Assembly: GCF_000420645.1 (NCBI RefSeq)
Contig: NZ_ATVI01000011.1
Location: 1-64,000, forward strand
From: Nevskia ramosa DSM 11499
GTDB lineage: Bacteria > Pseudomonadota > Gammaproteobacteria > Nevskiales > Nevskiaceae
Direction: 5' to 3'
Length of the DNA stretch: 64,000 bases
Shown here: one piece after another, positions 7,555 to 16,024 of the stretch
Position numbering within the stretch: position 1 is the stretch's first letter
How the letters are laid out: each line of letters opens with the position of its first letter
Notes under the pieces: generated by a model
The model's input: only the letters and a program-made list of their open reading frames with translations
Told to the model about the DNA's origin: nothing
The model's database searches: none
Made by a program: the position numbers and the translations under genes

Positions 7555-8472
7555 ATGGCCCATGACATCGGAGTCCGCGGCGTCGACGTCTACAGCCAGG
7601 CGTGCCGAACGACACCGTTGGTGGAACGCAAGAGCGCCGAGCGCACCGGCATCAGCCTGTATGGCTGGGGCGTGAAACCGGACAAGGAGCTGTTCGTCTC
7701 GGAATCGCAGGAGCTGACGCTGGCTGTGCACCTCAGCGGCGCGCGCCGCGTGCGGGTGTTCACCGACGGCGGCCTGAGCCGGCGCTTCTCACGGCCGGGC
7801 GACATCACGCTGATTCCGCGCGGCCAGTCGATCAGCTATCTCACCGATGGCGAAGTGGAGTTCGCCACGGCGCACTTCCCCCTCGATGCCGCGAAGATCT
7901 TCCGCGACGTCGCCGGCGATCGGCTGCTCAATCTGCCGCATTGCCTGTTCGCGATCCGTGACGATTACGTGGTCTCCAGCGTCCGCACCCTGATGCGCGC
8001 GCCGGCGCTGTCATCGCGCAACACGCGGCACTACGTCACCCATCTGCTGAACTCGCTGGCCTGGCATCTGGTGCGGGTCGTCGCCGATGGCAATGCCGAA
8101 CCGGTGCGACTCGCGCAGTGGCAGCCAACGACGGACGGCGCGATGCGCGAACCGGACTTCGATGCGGCGATTGCGCAGATCGACGCAAGGCTCGGCGATC
8201 GCATCGGCCTGCAGGAACTGGCCGATCACGCCGGCATGGGCCGCACCCGCTTCTGCGAGAAATTCACCCAGCGTTTCGGCTGCTCGCCGCATCGCTTCAT
8301 CCTGCGGCGCCGCATCGAGAAAGCCAAAGCCCTGCTGCGCGAAGGCCGCAGCAATGTCACGGCGATCGCCTACGAACTTGGCTTCAGCAGCCCCTCGCAT
8401 TTCTCGGTGGCGTTCAAGGCGGCGACCCATGTGTCGCCGCTTGAATTCGCCGCGCTGACCAACGCCGGGTAA
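7555..8472 (+). CDS. AraC-family transcriptional regulator
   Basis: A 305-residue regulator. The N-terminal 190 residues form a sensor region with a cupin-like stretch (RPGDITLIPRGQSISY). The C-terminal ~95 residues hold the double helix-turn-helix of AraC/XylS proteins (LQELADHAGMGRTRFCEKF...GCSPHRFILRRRIEKAKALL and VTAIAYELGFSSPSHFSVAFK). It should bind DNA and usually activates a neighbouring operon in response to a small ligand. A ggag ribosome binding site precedes the ATG. It is divergent from the sulfotransferase-DUF1214-SDR genes and 3'-adjacent to an Old Yellow Enzyme on the opposite strand. The former is the more likely target, by divergent-promoter logic. Confidence 0.92.
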   Translation: MAHDIGVRGVDVYSQACRTTPLVERKSAERTGISLYGWGVKPDKELFVSESQELTLAVHLSGARRVRVFTDGGLSRRFSRPGDITLIPRGQSISYLTDGEVEFATAHFPLDAAKIFRDVAGDRLLNLPHCLFAIRDDYVVSSVRTLMRAPALSSRNTRHYVTHLLNSLAWHLVRVVADGNAEPVRLAQWQPTTDGAMREPDFDAAIAQIDARLGDRIGLQELADHAGMGRTRFCEKFTQRFGCSPHRFILRRRIEKAKALLREGRSNVTAIAYELGFSSPSHFSVAFKAATHVSPLEFAALTNAG

Positions 8473-8487
8473 GGCGGCTTTCGGTGT

Positions 8488-9816
8488 TTAGCCCGGCCGC
8501 TGCCAGCGCGCCAGCGCCTCGGTTTCGTTCTGCTCGTAGCCCATCAGCGCGTCAAACACCGAGAGCTTCAGATCCGCTTCCTGGCCATCGCCGAGGCGGA
8601 TCAGCTGCAGACAGAACCAGCCGAGCAGGCCGAAGGATTCGACGGTCTTGAAGGTTCGGTCGTCCATGTCGGGGCCGAGCGCATCGCGCGGCATGCCCAG
8701 CCCGTGCTCGATGGTCGGCAGTTCGTTGCCCTGCCCGCCCAGCAGCAGCGGCCCGCAGTCTTCCGATGCGTAGCAAGTGGGCCGGCCGATGCCGATGACA
8801 TCGCAGGCGCCGGAGGCCAGCGCGTCGTCGATCGTCTTCAGGCTGCGCATGCCGCCGGTGATCATCAGCGGCATCTTCACCAATGGCCGCACGCGCTGCG
8901 CGAAGTCGAGAAAGTAGGCTTCGCGCGCCGCGGTGCTGGCGGCGACCTTGCGGCCGGTCTTCGGCGCTTCTTCGCCGAGGCCGACCATCGACATCTGCTC
9001 GTAGCTGCCGCCGGAGATTTCCAGCAGGTCAAGGCCGGCATCGGACAGCCAGCGCACCACCTGCATCGACTCGTCCTGACTGAAGCCGCCACGCTGGAAA
9101 TCGGCTGAATTGAGCTTCACCGAAATCGGAAAATCGTCGCCGACCGCGCGCCGCGTCGCCGCCACGATCTCCAGCAGCAGCCGCGCCCGGTTGGCCAGGC
9201 TGCCGCCGTAATCGTCAGTGCGGACATTGGCCAGCGGGCTCAGGAAGTTGGACAACAGATAGCCGTGCGCGGCGTGTATCTGCACGCCGGTGAAGCCGCT
9301 GTCGCGGGCGACGCTGGCCACGTGCACGAAACGACGCTGGACATCGCGGATGTCGTCCAGAGTCATCGCCTGCGCCTCGCCACAACCCGCCTCGGCAACC
9401 GGCAGCGAGATCGCCGAGGGCGACAAGGGCCGGGGATGGATCGCCGCCGAGGTCTGCCGGCCCGGATGATTGATCTGCATCCAGAAATGCGCACCTTCGC
9501 GAGTGCCGATCGCCGCCAGCTTGCGCAGCGCTTCCAGGCCGCCGTTGTCATCAATGGCAATGTTGCCCGGCCGTTCCAGCTGACGCCGATCGACCTGCAC
9601 GTTGCCGGTGAGCATCAGGCCGAAGCCGTTGCGCGCCCAGCGCTCGTAAAGCCGGAAATGCCGCTCGCTGACCCGATTCATCGGATCGGCCAGACCTTCG
9701 GTCATCGCCGCTTTGGCGAGGCGGTTCTTGAGTACGGCGCCGCAGGGCAGACGCAGTTCGGTAGCAACGAGGTTACGCGGGGCTGAATTCACGATGCGCT
9801 CAGCCTTTAAGAACAT
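8488..9816 (-). CDS. NADH:flavin oxidoreductase / Old Yellow Enzyme family
   Basis: Up to 442 residues with an OYE-type FMN barrel: LRLPCGAVLKNRLAKAAMTEG, LTGNVQVD, FWMQINHPGRQT, FTGVQIHAAHGYLLSNFLSP, and VKLNSADFQRGG. The reaction is reduction of activated C=C bonds by NAD(P)H. The C-terminal ~80 residues beyond the barrel are shared in outline with the second OYE at 31512, so the two are probable paralogues. The start is uncertain: the ATG at 9816 overlaps the upstream gene and lacks a ribosome binding site. A GTG at 9792 lies just after that gene's stop, with a weak aagg upstream, and may be the true start. It sits in a minus-strand pair with a SnoaL-like gene. Confidence 0.88.
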   Translation of the reverse strand: MFLKAERIVNSAPRNLVATELRLPCGAVLKNRLAKAAMTEGLADPMNRVSERHFRLYERWARNGFGLMLTGNVQVDRRQLERPGNIAIDDNGGLEALRKLAAIGTREGAHFWMQINHPGRQTSAAIHPRPLSPSAISLPVAEAGCGEAQAMTLDDIRDVQRRFVHVASVARDSGFTGVQIHAAHGYLLSNFLSPLANVRTDDYGGSLANRARLLLEIVAATRRAVGDDFPISVKLNSADFQRGGFSQDESMQVVRWLSDAGLDLLEISGGSYEQMSMVGLGEEAPKTGRKVAASTAAREAYFLDFAQRVRPLVKMPLMITGGMRSLKTIDDALASGACDVIGIGRPTCYASEDCGPLLLGGQGNELPTIEHGLGMPRDALGPDMDDRTFKTVESFGLLGWFCLQLIRLGDGQEADLKLSVFDALMGYEQNETEALARWQRPG

Positions 9817-10201
9817 CGGCGGTATGCATGGTGTCCAGATACTCCTTGACCGCCGCGATCTTGCCGTCGCGAACCTCGACCAGGAAGTGGTACTCGTTGT
9901 TGTAGGTCCGGCCGTTGCCGAGCACGCCGTAGGACTCCGCCTCGCAGGCCACCTTGCTGCCTTCGGCGATCATCGCTTTGGGCGTGATCTTCAGGCCGTC
10001 TTTGGTCCCTGGCACCAGGCTGTTCAGCAGCTCTCCGATCTCCGCCTTGGTCTTCAAGCCGCAAAGTGGAAACAGCGCCGGCTTGCCGCCGATCCACCAG
10101 GTGGCATCGGCCGTCATCATGTCCAGAGCACCCTGAACATCCTTGCGTCCGAAGTGGGCAAAGAAATCGGCCACCAGCTGCTTGTTGGTTTCCAGGCTCA
10201 T
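9800..10201 (-). CDS. SnoaL-like / NTF2-like protein
   Basis: About 133 residues with the small cone-shaped NTF2-like fold. The markers are NKQLVADFFAHFGRKDVQGALDMMTADATWWIGG at the N-terminus and TYNNEYHFLVEVRDGKIAAVKEYLDTMHTADVL at the C-terminus. Members include ketosteroid isomerases and polyketide cyclases; many are orphan binding proteins. There are two consecutive ATGs; the second (10199-10201) is used here because ggaga precedes it at good spacing. It is transcribed with the downstream OYE and divergently from an HSL-type esterase. Shared lipid or terpenoid chemistry is plausible, but this is inference. Confidence 0.83.
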   Translation of the reverse strand: MSLETNKQLVADFFAHFGRKDVQGALDMMTADATWWIGGKPALFPLCGLKTKAEIGELLNSLVPGTKDGLKITPKAMIAEGSKVACEAESYGVLGNGRTYNNEYHFLVEVRDGKIAAVKEYLDTMHTADVLKG

Positions 10202-10273
10202 CATTTCGTCTCCTCGTCGTTGTCGTGTTTCTCGTTATGGGCCCGATGCTACGACAGGAACCCCGACCGTCGC

Positions 10274-10293
10274 CCCGAGGGATTGCCCTCGGG
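10274..10293. promoter_or_regulatory. Hairpin or operator between divergent genes
   Basis: An 8-base perfect inverted repeat (cccgaggg / ccctcggg) with a 4-base loop lies in the 197-base divergent gap between the SnoaL-like and esterase genes. It could be a protein-binding site or an RNA hairpin. No other evidence supports either role. Confidence 0.3.
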
Positions 10294-10398
10294 TGCATGA
10301 GGGCTCGGCCTCGTATCGGCGCCTTCGGTCCCGGGGTTAGGTTTCCGTCAGCTGCCGAAGTGCAGCCTCGCGAAAAGACCGAACCGAGGAGACGAACC

Positions 10399-11298
10399 AT
10401 GTCAGCCCAGCAACTGGACGCGGTGATCGCGGACATTCACGCCTGCTTCGGCGCCTGGTCGCCGGACACGCCACTGCCGCAGATGCGCCGCGATTGGGAC
10501 GAGGTGTTCGGCAAGGTTCCGTGCAAGGTCGGCGCGCGTTGCGAGGCCATCGACATCGGCGGGCTGCCGGCGTTGAAGGTCAGCGCGTCGAACGCCGCGG
10601 CCGATCGCGCCATCCTCTACCTGCACGGCGGCGGCTACGTGTTCGGCTCACCGCGGTCGCATCGCGATCTCGGCGAGTTCCTGTCGCAGGCCGCGCAGGC
10701 GCAGGTCTACATGCTCGACTACCGCCTGGCGCCGGAGCATCCGTTCCCGGCGGCGGTGGACGACGCCACCGATGCCTGGCGCTGGCTGCTGGCGCAGGGC
10801 TTACAGCCTGGAAAGCTGGTGATTGCCGGCGACTCCGCTGGCGGGGGTCTGACGCTGGCCACGCTGTTGTCGATCCGCGATCACCGCCTGCCGATGCCGG
10901 CCTGCGCGGTGACGCTATCGCCCTGGGCCGATCTCGAATGCAGCGGCGAAACCATGGTCAGCAATGCCGCAATCGATCCGATGGTCGGCAAGGACTTCAC
11001 GCGCCAGCTCGCCAATCTCTATGTCACCGCCGGCAACAGCCTGCGCAATCCGCTGGCCTCGCCGCTCTACGGCGAGCTGTCCGGCCTGCCGCCCTTGCTG
11101 ATCCAGGTCGGCGAACGCGAAACCCTGCTCGACGACAGCCGCCGCGTCGCTGCCCGTGCGAAGCAGGCCGGGGTCGACGTGAGCCTGGAAATCGAGCCTG
11201 GCCAGATTCATGTGTTCCAGATCTTCGCCAACCGGCTCGATGAAGCCGTCGCCGCAATCGAGCGGATCGGCACCTTCGTGCGCAAGCACTGCGGCTGA
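10399..11298 (+). CDS. Alpha/beta hydrolase, hormone-sensitive-lipase type
   Basis: A 299-residue esterase of the HSL (family IV) group. The oxyanion motif HGGGYVFG lies at about residues 75-82, the nucleophile serine in GDSAGGG at about 150, and DYRLAPEHPFPAA between them. A C-terminal catalytic His lies in GQIHVFQ. It hydrolyses short- to medium-chain esters in the cytoplasm; no signal peptide is present. The ATG at 10399 follows a strong gaggagacgaacc leader; the long upstream open frame is not needed. It is divergent from the SnoaL-like gene and convergent with the acyl-CoA dehydrogenase, with only 4 bases between stop codons. Confidence 0.9.
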   Translation: MSAQQLDAVIADIHACFGAWSPDTPLPQMRRDWDEVFGKVPCKVGARCEAIDIGGLPALKVSASNAAADRAILYLHGGGYVFGSPRSHRDLGEFLSQAAQAQVYMLDYRLAPEHPFPAAVDDATDAWRWLLAQGLQPGKLVIAGDSAGGGLTLATLLSIRDHRLPMPACAVTLSPWADLECSGETMVSNAAIDPMVGKDFTRQLANLYVTAGNSLRNPLASPLYGELSGLPPLLIQVGERETLLDDSRRVAARAKQAGVDVSLEIEPGQIHVFQIFANRLDEAVAAIERIGTFVRKHCG

Positions 11299-11302
11299 TT
11301 GT

Positions 11303-12550
11303 TCAGCGCCCTTCGGCCGACGCCATCGGGTCGTAGCCCGGCGCCTGGAACTTGCGGTGCAGCTGCCGGCGACGCACGCCCATGTTGCCGCCGTCGTAGA
11401 GCGGGAAGCACAGCGCGTCCTGCATCAGGCCGGACAGTGGCGACAGCACGGTGTAGCTGTCGACGCCGACCAGACGCATCGCGTCGTAGACCGCCTGCAC
11501 GCAGAGTTCCGAGCTGTACACCTTGGTCATCACCGCCAGTTCGTCGCTGCGGCGGTCGGTGACGTCGAGCTGGTGGCAGGCCTTCCAGGTCAGGTAGCGC
11601 GCGGCCTCGATGCGCATCTTGATGTCGGCCAGCATGTAGCCGACGTTCTGGTGCTCGATCACCGGCACATTGCCGGAGCGCTTGTCGTTCTTGGCGAAAT
11701 CGAAGGCAATGTCGAAGGCGGCGCGCATCACGCCGGTGCAGGCGGCGCCGATCAGCGCTGCGGTCCAAGTGAACGCGTACTGGCAGATGGCGATGCCGTC
11801 GCCCGGCTTGCCGAGGATGTTGCCGGCCGGCACCCGGACGTTGTTGAAATGGATGCGCGGCGACACCACCGCCCGATGCCCGACGGTATCGAGATAGCCG
11901 ACCACTTCGACACCCGGTGTCGAGCCCGGCACCACGATCACCGCCAGCGATTCAGCCGGCGGCTTGCCTGGATCGGTGCGGCAGACCACCGAGATCAGAT
12001 GCGCGCCCTTGCCATCCCAGCCGCAGCCGTTGGTGGTGTAGTGCTTTTGCCCGTTGATGACCCATTCGTCGCCTTCCAGCCGCGCGAAGGTCTGCACGCC
12101 GGCACTCGGGTCCGGGCAGTCGTAGTTCGAGCCGCCGGTGACTTCGGTGAACGCCAGTGCGGCCAGCCGATCGCCCGGCGCTTCGAGGATTTCGCCGATC
12201 CAGCGGCGCTTCTGCTCCTCGCTGCCGTAGCCGATGATCGGCTCCATGCCGAGGCCGGTGGAGAGCAGGGTCGACGGGACGTTGATGTCGGCCACGCAGA
12301 GCTCCTCGGCAGCGAGCGCGAAGTCGACGATCGACATGCCGCTGCCGCCATAGGCCTTCGGAAACAAGGCATGGACGAAGCCGGCCTGGGCCATCTGAGC
12401 ATAGAACGGCCGCGTCGCGAAGAAGCGGTCCTCGTGCGCCGGATGCAAGGCGATCGTCGCCTTGACCTGGCTCAGCACGCCGGCGGCGAACTGACGGGCG
12501 CCGGCTTGCAGGGCCTGCTGTTCGGGGCTCAGGGAAAAGTCGATGGCCAT
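11303..12550 (-). CDS. Acyl-CoA dehydrogenase family protein
   Basis: About 415 residues with the three-domain acyl-CoA dehydrogenase layout. An N-terminal helical domain begins MAIDFSLSPEQQAL. The beta domain has the FAD/substrate motif LAFTEVTGGSNYD, plus VINGQKHYTTNG. The C-terminal helical domain carries an RSGNVPVIEHQ block and YDAMRLVGVDSY. It introduces a C2-C3 double bond into an acyl-CoA, passing electrons to ETF. The ATG at 12550 follows gagga; the frame remains open far upstream across the divergent regulator, but that extension has no protein character. An AraC regulator transcribed divergently 174 bases away is the likely controller. Confidence 0.9.
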   Translation of the reverse strand: MAIDFSLSPEQQALQAGARQFAAGVLSQVKATIALHPAHEDRFFATRPFYAQMAQAGFVHALFPKAYGGSGMSIVDFALAAEELCVADINVPSTLLSTGLGMEPIIGYGSEEQKRRWIGEILEAPGDRLAALAFTEVTGGSNYDCPDPSAGVQTFARLEGDEWVINGQKHYTTNGCGWDGKGAHLISVVCRTDPGKPPAESLAVIVVPGSTPGVEVVGYLDTVGHRAVVSPRIHFNNVRVPAGNILGKPGDGIAICQYAFTWTAALIGAACTGVMRAAFDIAFDFAKNDKRSGNVPVIEHQNVGYMLADIKMRIEAARYLTWKACHQLDVTDRRSDELAVMTKVYSSELCVQAVYDAMRLVGVDSYTVLSPLSGLMQDALCFPLYDGGNMGVRRRQLHRKFQAPGYDPMASAEGR

Positions 12551-12724
12551 CGGATGCGTCCTCGATCGGGTGTGCAGTGAAGTCCGTAGATTGAACGCCG
12601 CGGAAGACATTGGCTTGGCGGATGCCGAATGCGCAGTTGGCGGATTGCGCACGCAACTGGCAAAGATCATGCGGAGGATCGGAACGTATGATCGGCAGGC
12701 GATGGACCGATAGCGAGGGCAACG

Positions 12725-13681
12725 ATGCGAACCTGGACCACCGAGGATCGGCCGCCGGCCCAGCAGTACCCGTACTGGCGCGAAGTGCTGTGCGAAGCCT
12801 TTACCGCGCTGGATCCGGTCGCCGAATCCGTTGGCTCGTTCGAAAGCACGGTGGCGATCAAGGACCTGCTCGACGTCACCGTGTCCGACGTCCGATCCAG
12901 AGCCCAGACCGTGTTCCGCAGCGAGCGCGAAATCCGCCGCAATCCCAGCGAGTACTTCTTCGCCAACATGCAGCTGGAAGGCAGCTGCATCGTCAAGCAG
13001 GACGGCCGCGAGACGCTGATGCGTCCGGGCGATTTCTACATCGTCGACACCACGCGCAGCTACGATCTGGTGTTCGAGGACTGGCGAATCCTGTGCATCC
13101 GCATGCCGCGGCATTTGCTGATGCCGCGTCTGAAGGCGCCGCGCGCAGCCACCGCCGTGCGCCTGCATGACGACGGCGCGCTGGGCACCGTCGCCGGCTC
13201 GTTCATGCGCTCGTTGCTGCACTGCTCGGAAGCGATTCCCCCGGCTGCGCAGCTGTCCCTGGTCGACACGCTGGCCAACCTGCTGTCGATTGCCTTGGGC
13301 GCCACCACGGAAACCCGCGAGCACGGCAAGCACGCGGTTCGCGAAACCTTCCGCGATTCGATTGCCGCCTACGTGGCGACGAACATCGCCAACCCGGAGC
13401 TTTGCGTGAACATGGTGGCCAGCCGCTTCCAGATCTCTCCGCGCTACCTGCACAAGCTGTTCGAGGACCAGGGGCAGTCGTTCTCGCAGCGGGTGCAGGA
13501 AAGCCGCCTGGAACGCTGCGCGCGTGATCTGGCTGACACGGCCCAGGGGCAGGCGTCGATTTCCGAGATCGCCTACCGCTGGGGTTTCAACGACCTGTCC
13601 AACTTCTGCCGTGTCTTCCAGAAGCGCTACGGCATGTCGGCCGGTGATTTCCGGCGCCGCGGCGCGGACGCGGTTCGCTGA
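12725..13681 (+). CDS. AraC-family transcriptional regulator (FeaR/NtR type)
   Basis: A 318-residue regulator. The N-terminal AraC-binding-like domain (about 20-190) has the pattern W-EVLCEAF-LDP and FANMQLEGSCIVKQDGRETLMRPGDFYIVDT, seen in FeaR-type activators. The C-terminal HTH domain (about 215-315) contains MVASRFQISPRYLHKLFEDQGQ and ISEIAYRWGFNDLSNFCRVFQKRYG. FeaR-like proteins often activate aromatic or amine catabolic genes. It is transcribed away from the acyl-CoA dehydrogenase, leaving a 174-base shared promoter region. That region has an imperfect palindrome (ttgcg-ca-cgcaa) near 12645-12656 that may be an operator. It ends 10 bases before the convergent GlcG/HbpS-like gene. Confidence 0.9.
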   Translation: MRTWTTEDRPPAQQYPYWREVLCEAFTALDPVAESVGSFESTVAIKDLLDVTVSDVRSRAQTVFRSEREIRRNPSEYFFANMQLEGSCIVKQDGRETLMRPGDFYIVDTTRSYDLVFEDWRILCIRMPRHLLMPRLKAPRAATAVRLHDDGALGTVAGSFMRSLLHCSEAIPPAAQLSLVDTLANLLSIALGATTETREHGKHAVRETFRDSIAAYVATNIANPELCVNMVASRFQISPRYLHKLFEDQGQSFSQRVQESRLERCARDLADTAQGQASISEIAYRWGFNDLSNFCRVFQKRYGMSAGDFRRRGADAVR

Positions 13682-13691
13682 TCGACCTGCT

Positions 13692-14102
13692 TCAGCCGAA
13701 CGCGGCGACACCGGCCTCGGCAACCGACTGATCCTGTTCGCCCGAGCCACCGCTGACGCCGACGGCGCCGACCACGTGGCCGTTCTTCTTCAGCGGAATG
13801 CCGCCGGCGAAGATCATGATGCGGCCGTGATTCGAGCCGTGGATGCCGAAGAACTGCTGGCCCGGCTGCGAGTTGTCGGCCAGATCCTTGGTCGCCAGAT
13901 TGAAGGCACGTGCGGTGAAAGCCTTGTTGATCGAGATGTCGACGCTGCCGATCCAGGCGCCATCCATGCGTGCATGGGCGATGAGATTGCCGCCGGCATC
14001 GACCACCGCAACGTTCATCGGCTGGCCGATGTCCGCAGCCTTCTTTTCGGCGGCGGCGATGATGGTCCGGGCGTCCTTCAGCGAGACGAGCGTGATTTCC
14101 AT
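13692..14102 (-). CDS. GlcG/HbpS-family heme-binding-like protein (DUF336)
   Basis: About 136 residues matching the GlcG/HbpS (formerly DUF336) family: LKDARTIIAAAEKKAADIGQPM, VAVVDAGGNLIAHARMDGAW, GGIPLKKNGHVVGAVGVSGG. Some members bind heme or corrin-like ligands, and others sit in glycolate, propanediol or aromatic operons. No enzymatic role is established. I chose the ATG at 14102, which has an aggaat ribosome binding site and starts at the conserved domain edge. A longer frame to 14180 adds residues without family similarity. It lies alone on the minus strand between a convergent AraC gene and the 3' end of the LysR gene, about 100 bases away. Confidence 0.82.
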   Translation of the reverse strand: MEITLVSLKDARTIIAAAEKKAADIGQPMNVAVVDAGGNLIAHARMDGAWIGSVDISINKAFTARAFNLATKDLADNSQPGQQFFGIHGSNHGRIMIFAGGIPLKKNGHVVGAVGVSGGSGEQDQSVAEAGVAAFG

Positions 14103-14202
14103 GGGGCGGATTCCTGGTGGGTGAAGAGAAATAGCGAAGGGCCAACAGGCCAGCTTGCTGCCGAACACCAGGCTTCTCAATCCCCGTGGCAGCCCTGGGA
14201 CG

Positions 14203-15099
14203 CTACTGCTTCACCACCGGCACATGGCGCTGGAAACACTCCGCCGCCGCGCGCGCCGCCGGCCCGGCCAGTTCCGGGCGGACCAGCACCAGATACAGCT
14301 CCATGTTGCGCAGGCTGCCGACCGCGAGCGGCAACGGCCGCACCGTGCCCTCGCGCAGGGCCGGCGCGAGCAGGTGCTCGGGCAGCCAGGCGTAGCCGAG
14401 GCCGGCTTTCACGGTCGCCAGCGAGGCCTCGATGCTGCTGACCGTGCAGCGGCGATCGGCACCGAGCCAGCCTTCGTTGCGCGGATGCTTCTGACCAGAG
14501 TCACGGACCACCACCTGGACGTGGCGAGCCAGATGTCCGACGGTCAGCGGCACTTCGACCTCGAACAGCGGATGGTTCGGGCTGGCCACGGCGACGAAGC
14601 CGATGTCCATCAGGAAATCACCGAGAAAGCCCTGCGGCACGCGCGTGGTGATGACGACATCGGCGGTGCTGTCCTCGATCGCCTGCTCGGCACCGGACAG
14701 CACGGCATCGGACACCTGCATCTGGGTGCTCGGGCAGAGCTGCTGCAGCTCGGCAACGATGTTCATCAGCAGCTCCCGCGGGAACGCCACGTCGACCACC
14801 AGGCGCAGGTCCGGCTCCCAGCCCTGCTTGAGCTTGCGCGCCAGCAGTTCCAGGGTTTCGACCTCGCGCAGCAGCGGCCGGGCGCGCTGCAGCAGCACGC
14901 GGCCGTGTTCGGTGAGCACCGCCTTGCGGCCTTCGACGACCAGCAGCGGCACGTCCAGCGCCTCCTGCAGCCGGGCGATCGCATAGCTCACCGCCGGCTG
15001 GCTCTTGTTCAGCGCCGCCGCCGCCTGCGCGTAGCCGCCGTGATCGATCACCGCGGCCAGCACGGCCCATTGTTCGAGCGAGGTTCTTGCGAGTGCCAT
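14203..15099 (-). CDS. LysR-family transcriptional regulator
   Basis: A 298-residue LysR regulator. The N-terminal winged HTH (LEQWAVLAAVIDHGGYAQAAAALNKSQPAVSYAIARLQEAL) is followed by a type-2 periplasmic-binding-like effector domain. It is divergent from a pirin gene. An almost textbook LysR box (TCAATTTTGTTGA, T-N11-A with inverted arms) lies 11-25 bases upstream of its ATG, consistent with self-control and regulation of the pirin-isochorismatase-amidohydrolase set. The similarity of the N-terminus to pirin-adjacent LysR proteins is recognised from family experience, not computed. The ligand is unknown. Confidence 0.92.
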   Translation of the reverse strand: MALARTSLEQWAVLAAVIDHGGYAQAAAALNKSQPAVSYAIARLQEALDVPLLVVEGRKAVLTEHGRVLLQRARPLLREVETLELLARKLKQGWEPDLRLVVDVAFPRELLMNIVAELQQLCPSTQMQVSDAVLSGAEQAIEDSTADVVITTRVPQGFLGDFLMDIGFVAVASPNHPLFEVEVPLTVGHLARHVQVVVRDSGQKHPRNEGWLGADRRCTVSSIEASLATVKAGLGYAWLPEHLLAPALREGTVRPLPLAVGSLRNMELYLVLVRPELAGPAARAAAECFQRHVPVVKQ

Positions 15100-15109
15100 G
15101 GCTCAAATT

Positions 15110-15124
15110 ATCAATTTTGTTGAT
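15110..15124. promoter_or_regulatory. LysR-type operator (T-N11-A)
   Basis: The sequence atcaattttgttgat has perfect arms atcaa/ttgat and fits the LysR consensus T-N11-A (15111 T, 15123 A). It lies between the divergent LysR and pirin genes, 11 bases from the LysR start codon and 79 bases before the pirin start. Confidence 0.65.
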
Positions 15125-15202
15125 GGATGGCATCCGAAAATCGAGCTTTTTTATCCGATCGCCGAGTTCTATCTTGCTTCCACACCCACCGGAGACAAGG
15201 CC

Positions 15203-15919
15203 ATGAACCAGATCAGACTCAGCAGCGACCGCGGCCACGCCGACCACGGCTGGCTGAATTCCCACCACAGCTTTTCGTTCGGCGACTACTTCGACGCCGA
15301 GCACGTCGAGTTCGGCCCGCTGCGGGTGATCAACGAGGACCGCGTCTATGCCGGCGGCGGCTTCGGCACTCACGGCCACCGCGACATGGAAATCATCAGC
15401 TACGTGCTGTCCGGCGAGCTGGCACACAAGGATTCCATCGGCAACACCTCGGTGATCCGTCCCGGCGATGTGCAGCGGATGAGCGCGGGCACCGGTGTGC
15501 GCCACAGCGAGTTCAATCCTTCGCAGGCCAATCCCGTGCACTTCCTGCAGATCTGGATCCAGCCGAACCAGCAGGGCATCGCGCCGAGCTACGAGGAGAA
15601 GCGCTTCGAGGAAGCCGAAAAGCGCGGCCGCCTGCGGCTGATCGCATCGCCGGATCAGGCCGAAGGCTCGGTGCTGCTGCACCAGGACGCCCGCCTCTAC
15701 GCCGGCCTGTTCGATGGCGCCGAGACCGCGAGCCTGAGTCTGGCAGCCGGCCGCCGCGCCTATGTGCATCTGGCTCGCGGTGCGATCACCGCCAACGGCG
15801 TGAAGCTGGCCGCCGGTGACGCGCTGAAGATCGAAGCGCTGGGCGAACTGAGCCTCAGCGATGGCAGCGATGCCGAAGTGCTGGTCTTCGATCTGCCCGG
15901 CGCGCAGCGCAGGTCCTGA
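15203..15919 (+). CDS. Pirin family protein
   Basis: About 238 residues of bicupin type. It starts with the HADHGWLNSHHSFSFGDY signature near the N-terminus. The metal-binding block of the first cupin is FGTHGHRDMEIISY, and the motif VRHSEFN is also typical of pirins (YhaK/quercetin-2,3-dioxygenase-like). Pirins bind iron and have been described as quercetinases or redox-responsive proteins; the physiological substrate here is unknown. The start ATG follows ggagacaagg. It is the first gene of a plus-strand run with isochorismatase, XapX, amidohydrolase, DUF1275, DoxX, porin and hydrolase genes. The divergent LysR protein probably controls it. Confidence 0.9.
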   Translation: MNQIRLSSDRGHADHGWLNSHHSFSFGDYFDAEHVEFGPLRVINEDRVYAGGGFGTHGHRDMEIISYVLSGELAHKDSIGNTSVIRPGDVQRMSAGTGVRHSEFNPSQANPVHFLQIWIQPNQQGIAPSYEEKRFEEAEKRGRLRLIASPDQAEGSVLLHQDARLYAGLFDGAETASLSLAAGRRAYVHLARGAITANGVKLAAGDALKIEALGELSLSDGSDAEVLVFDLPGAQRRS

Positions 15920-15943
15920 TTCAAACGCCGGATTCAAACGTCT

Positions 15944-15968
15944 GGCTCGGCTCGAACAGAGCCGGGCC
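15944..15968 (+). terminator. Candidate stem-loop after pirin
   Basis: Ten-base arms (ggctcggctc / gagccgggcc) with one G-U-type mismatch and a 5-base loop lie 25 bases after the pirin stop. There is no T-run, so a role in mRNA processing or partial termination is as likely as true termination. Confidence 0.3.
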
Positions 15969-16024
15969 GGACATTGCCAACGCAGCAGCCGCAGCACCTC
16001 ACACCGCACAAAGGGGAAACCACC

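Noticed and set aside
12645-12656. ttgcg-ca-cgcaa as an AraC operator
   Set aside because: Short arms in a GC-rich gap are expected by chance; AraC sites are usually direct repeats. Mentioned only in the regulator entry.
11303-13750. 815-codon frame extending the acyl-CoA dehydrogenase upstream
   Set aside because: The extra 400 residues run antisense through the divergent AraC gene and lack any domain. The ATG at 12550 with gagga upstream starts exactly at the conserved N-terminus.
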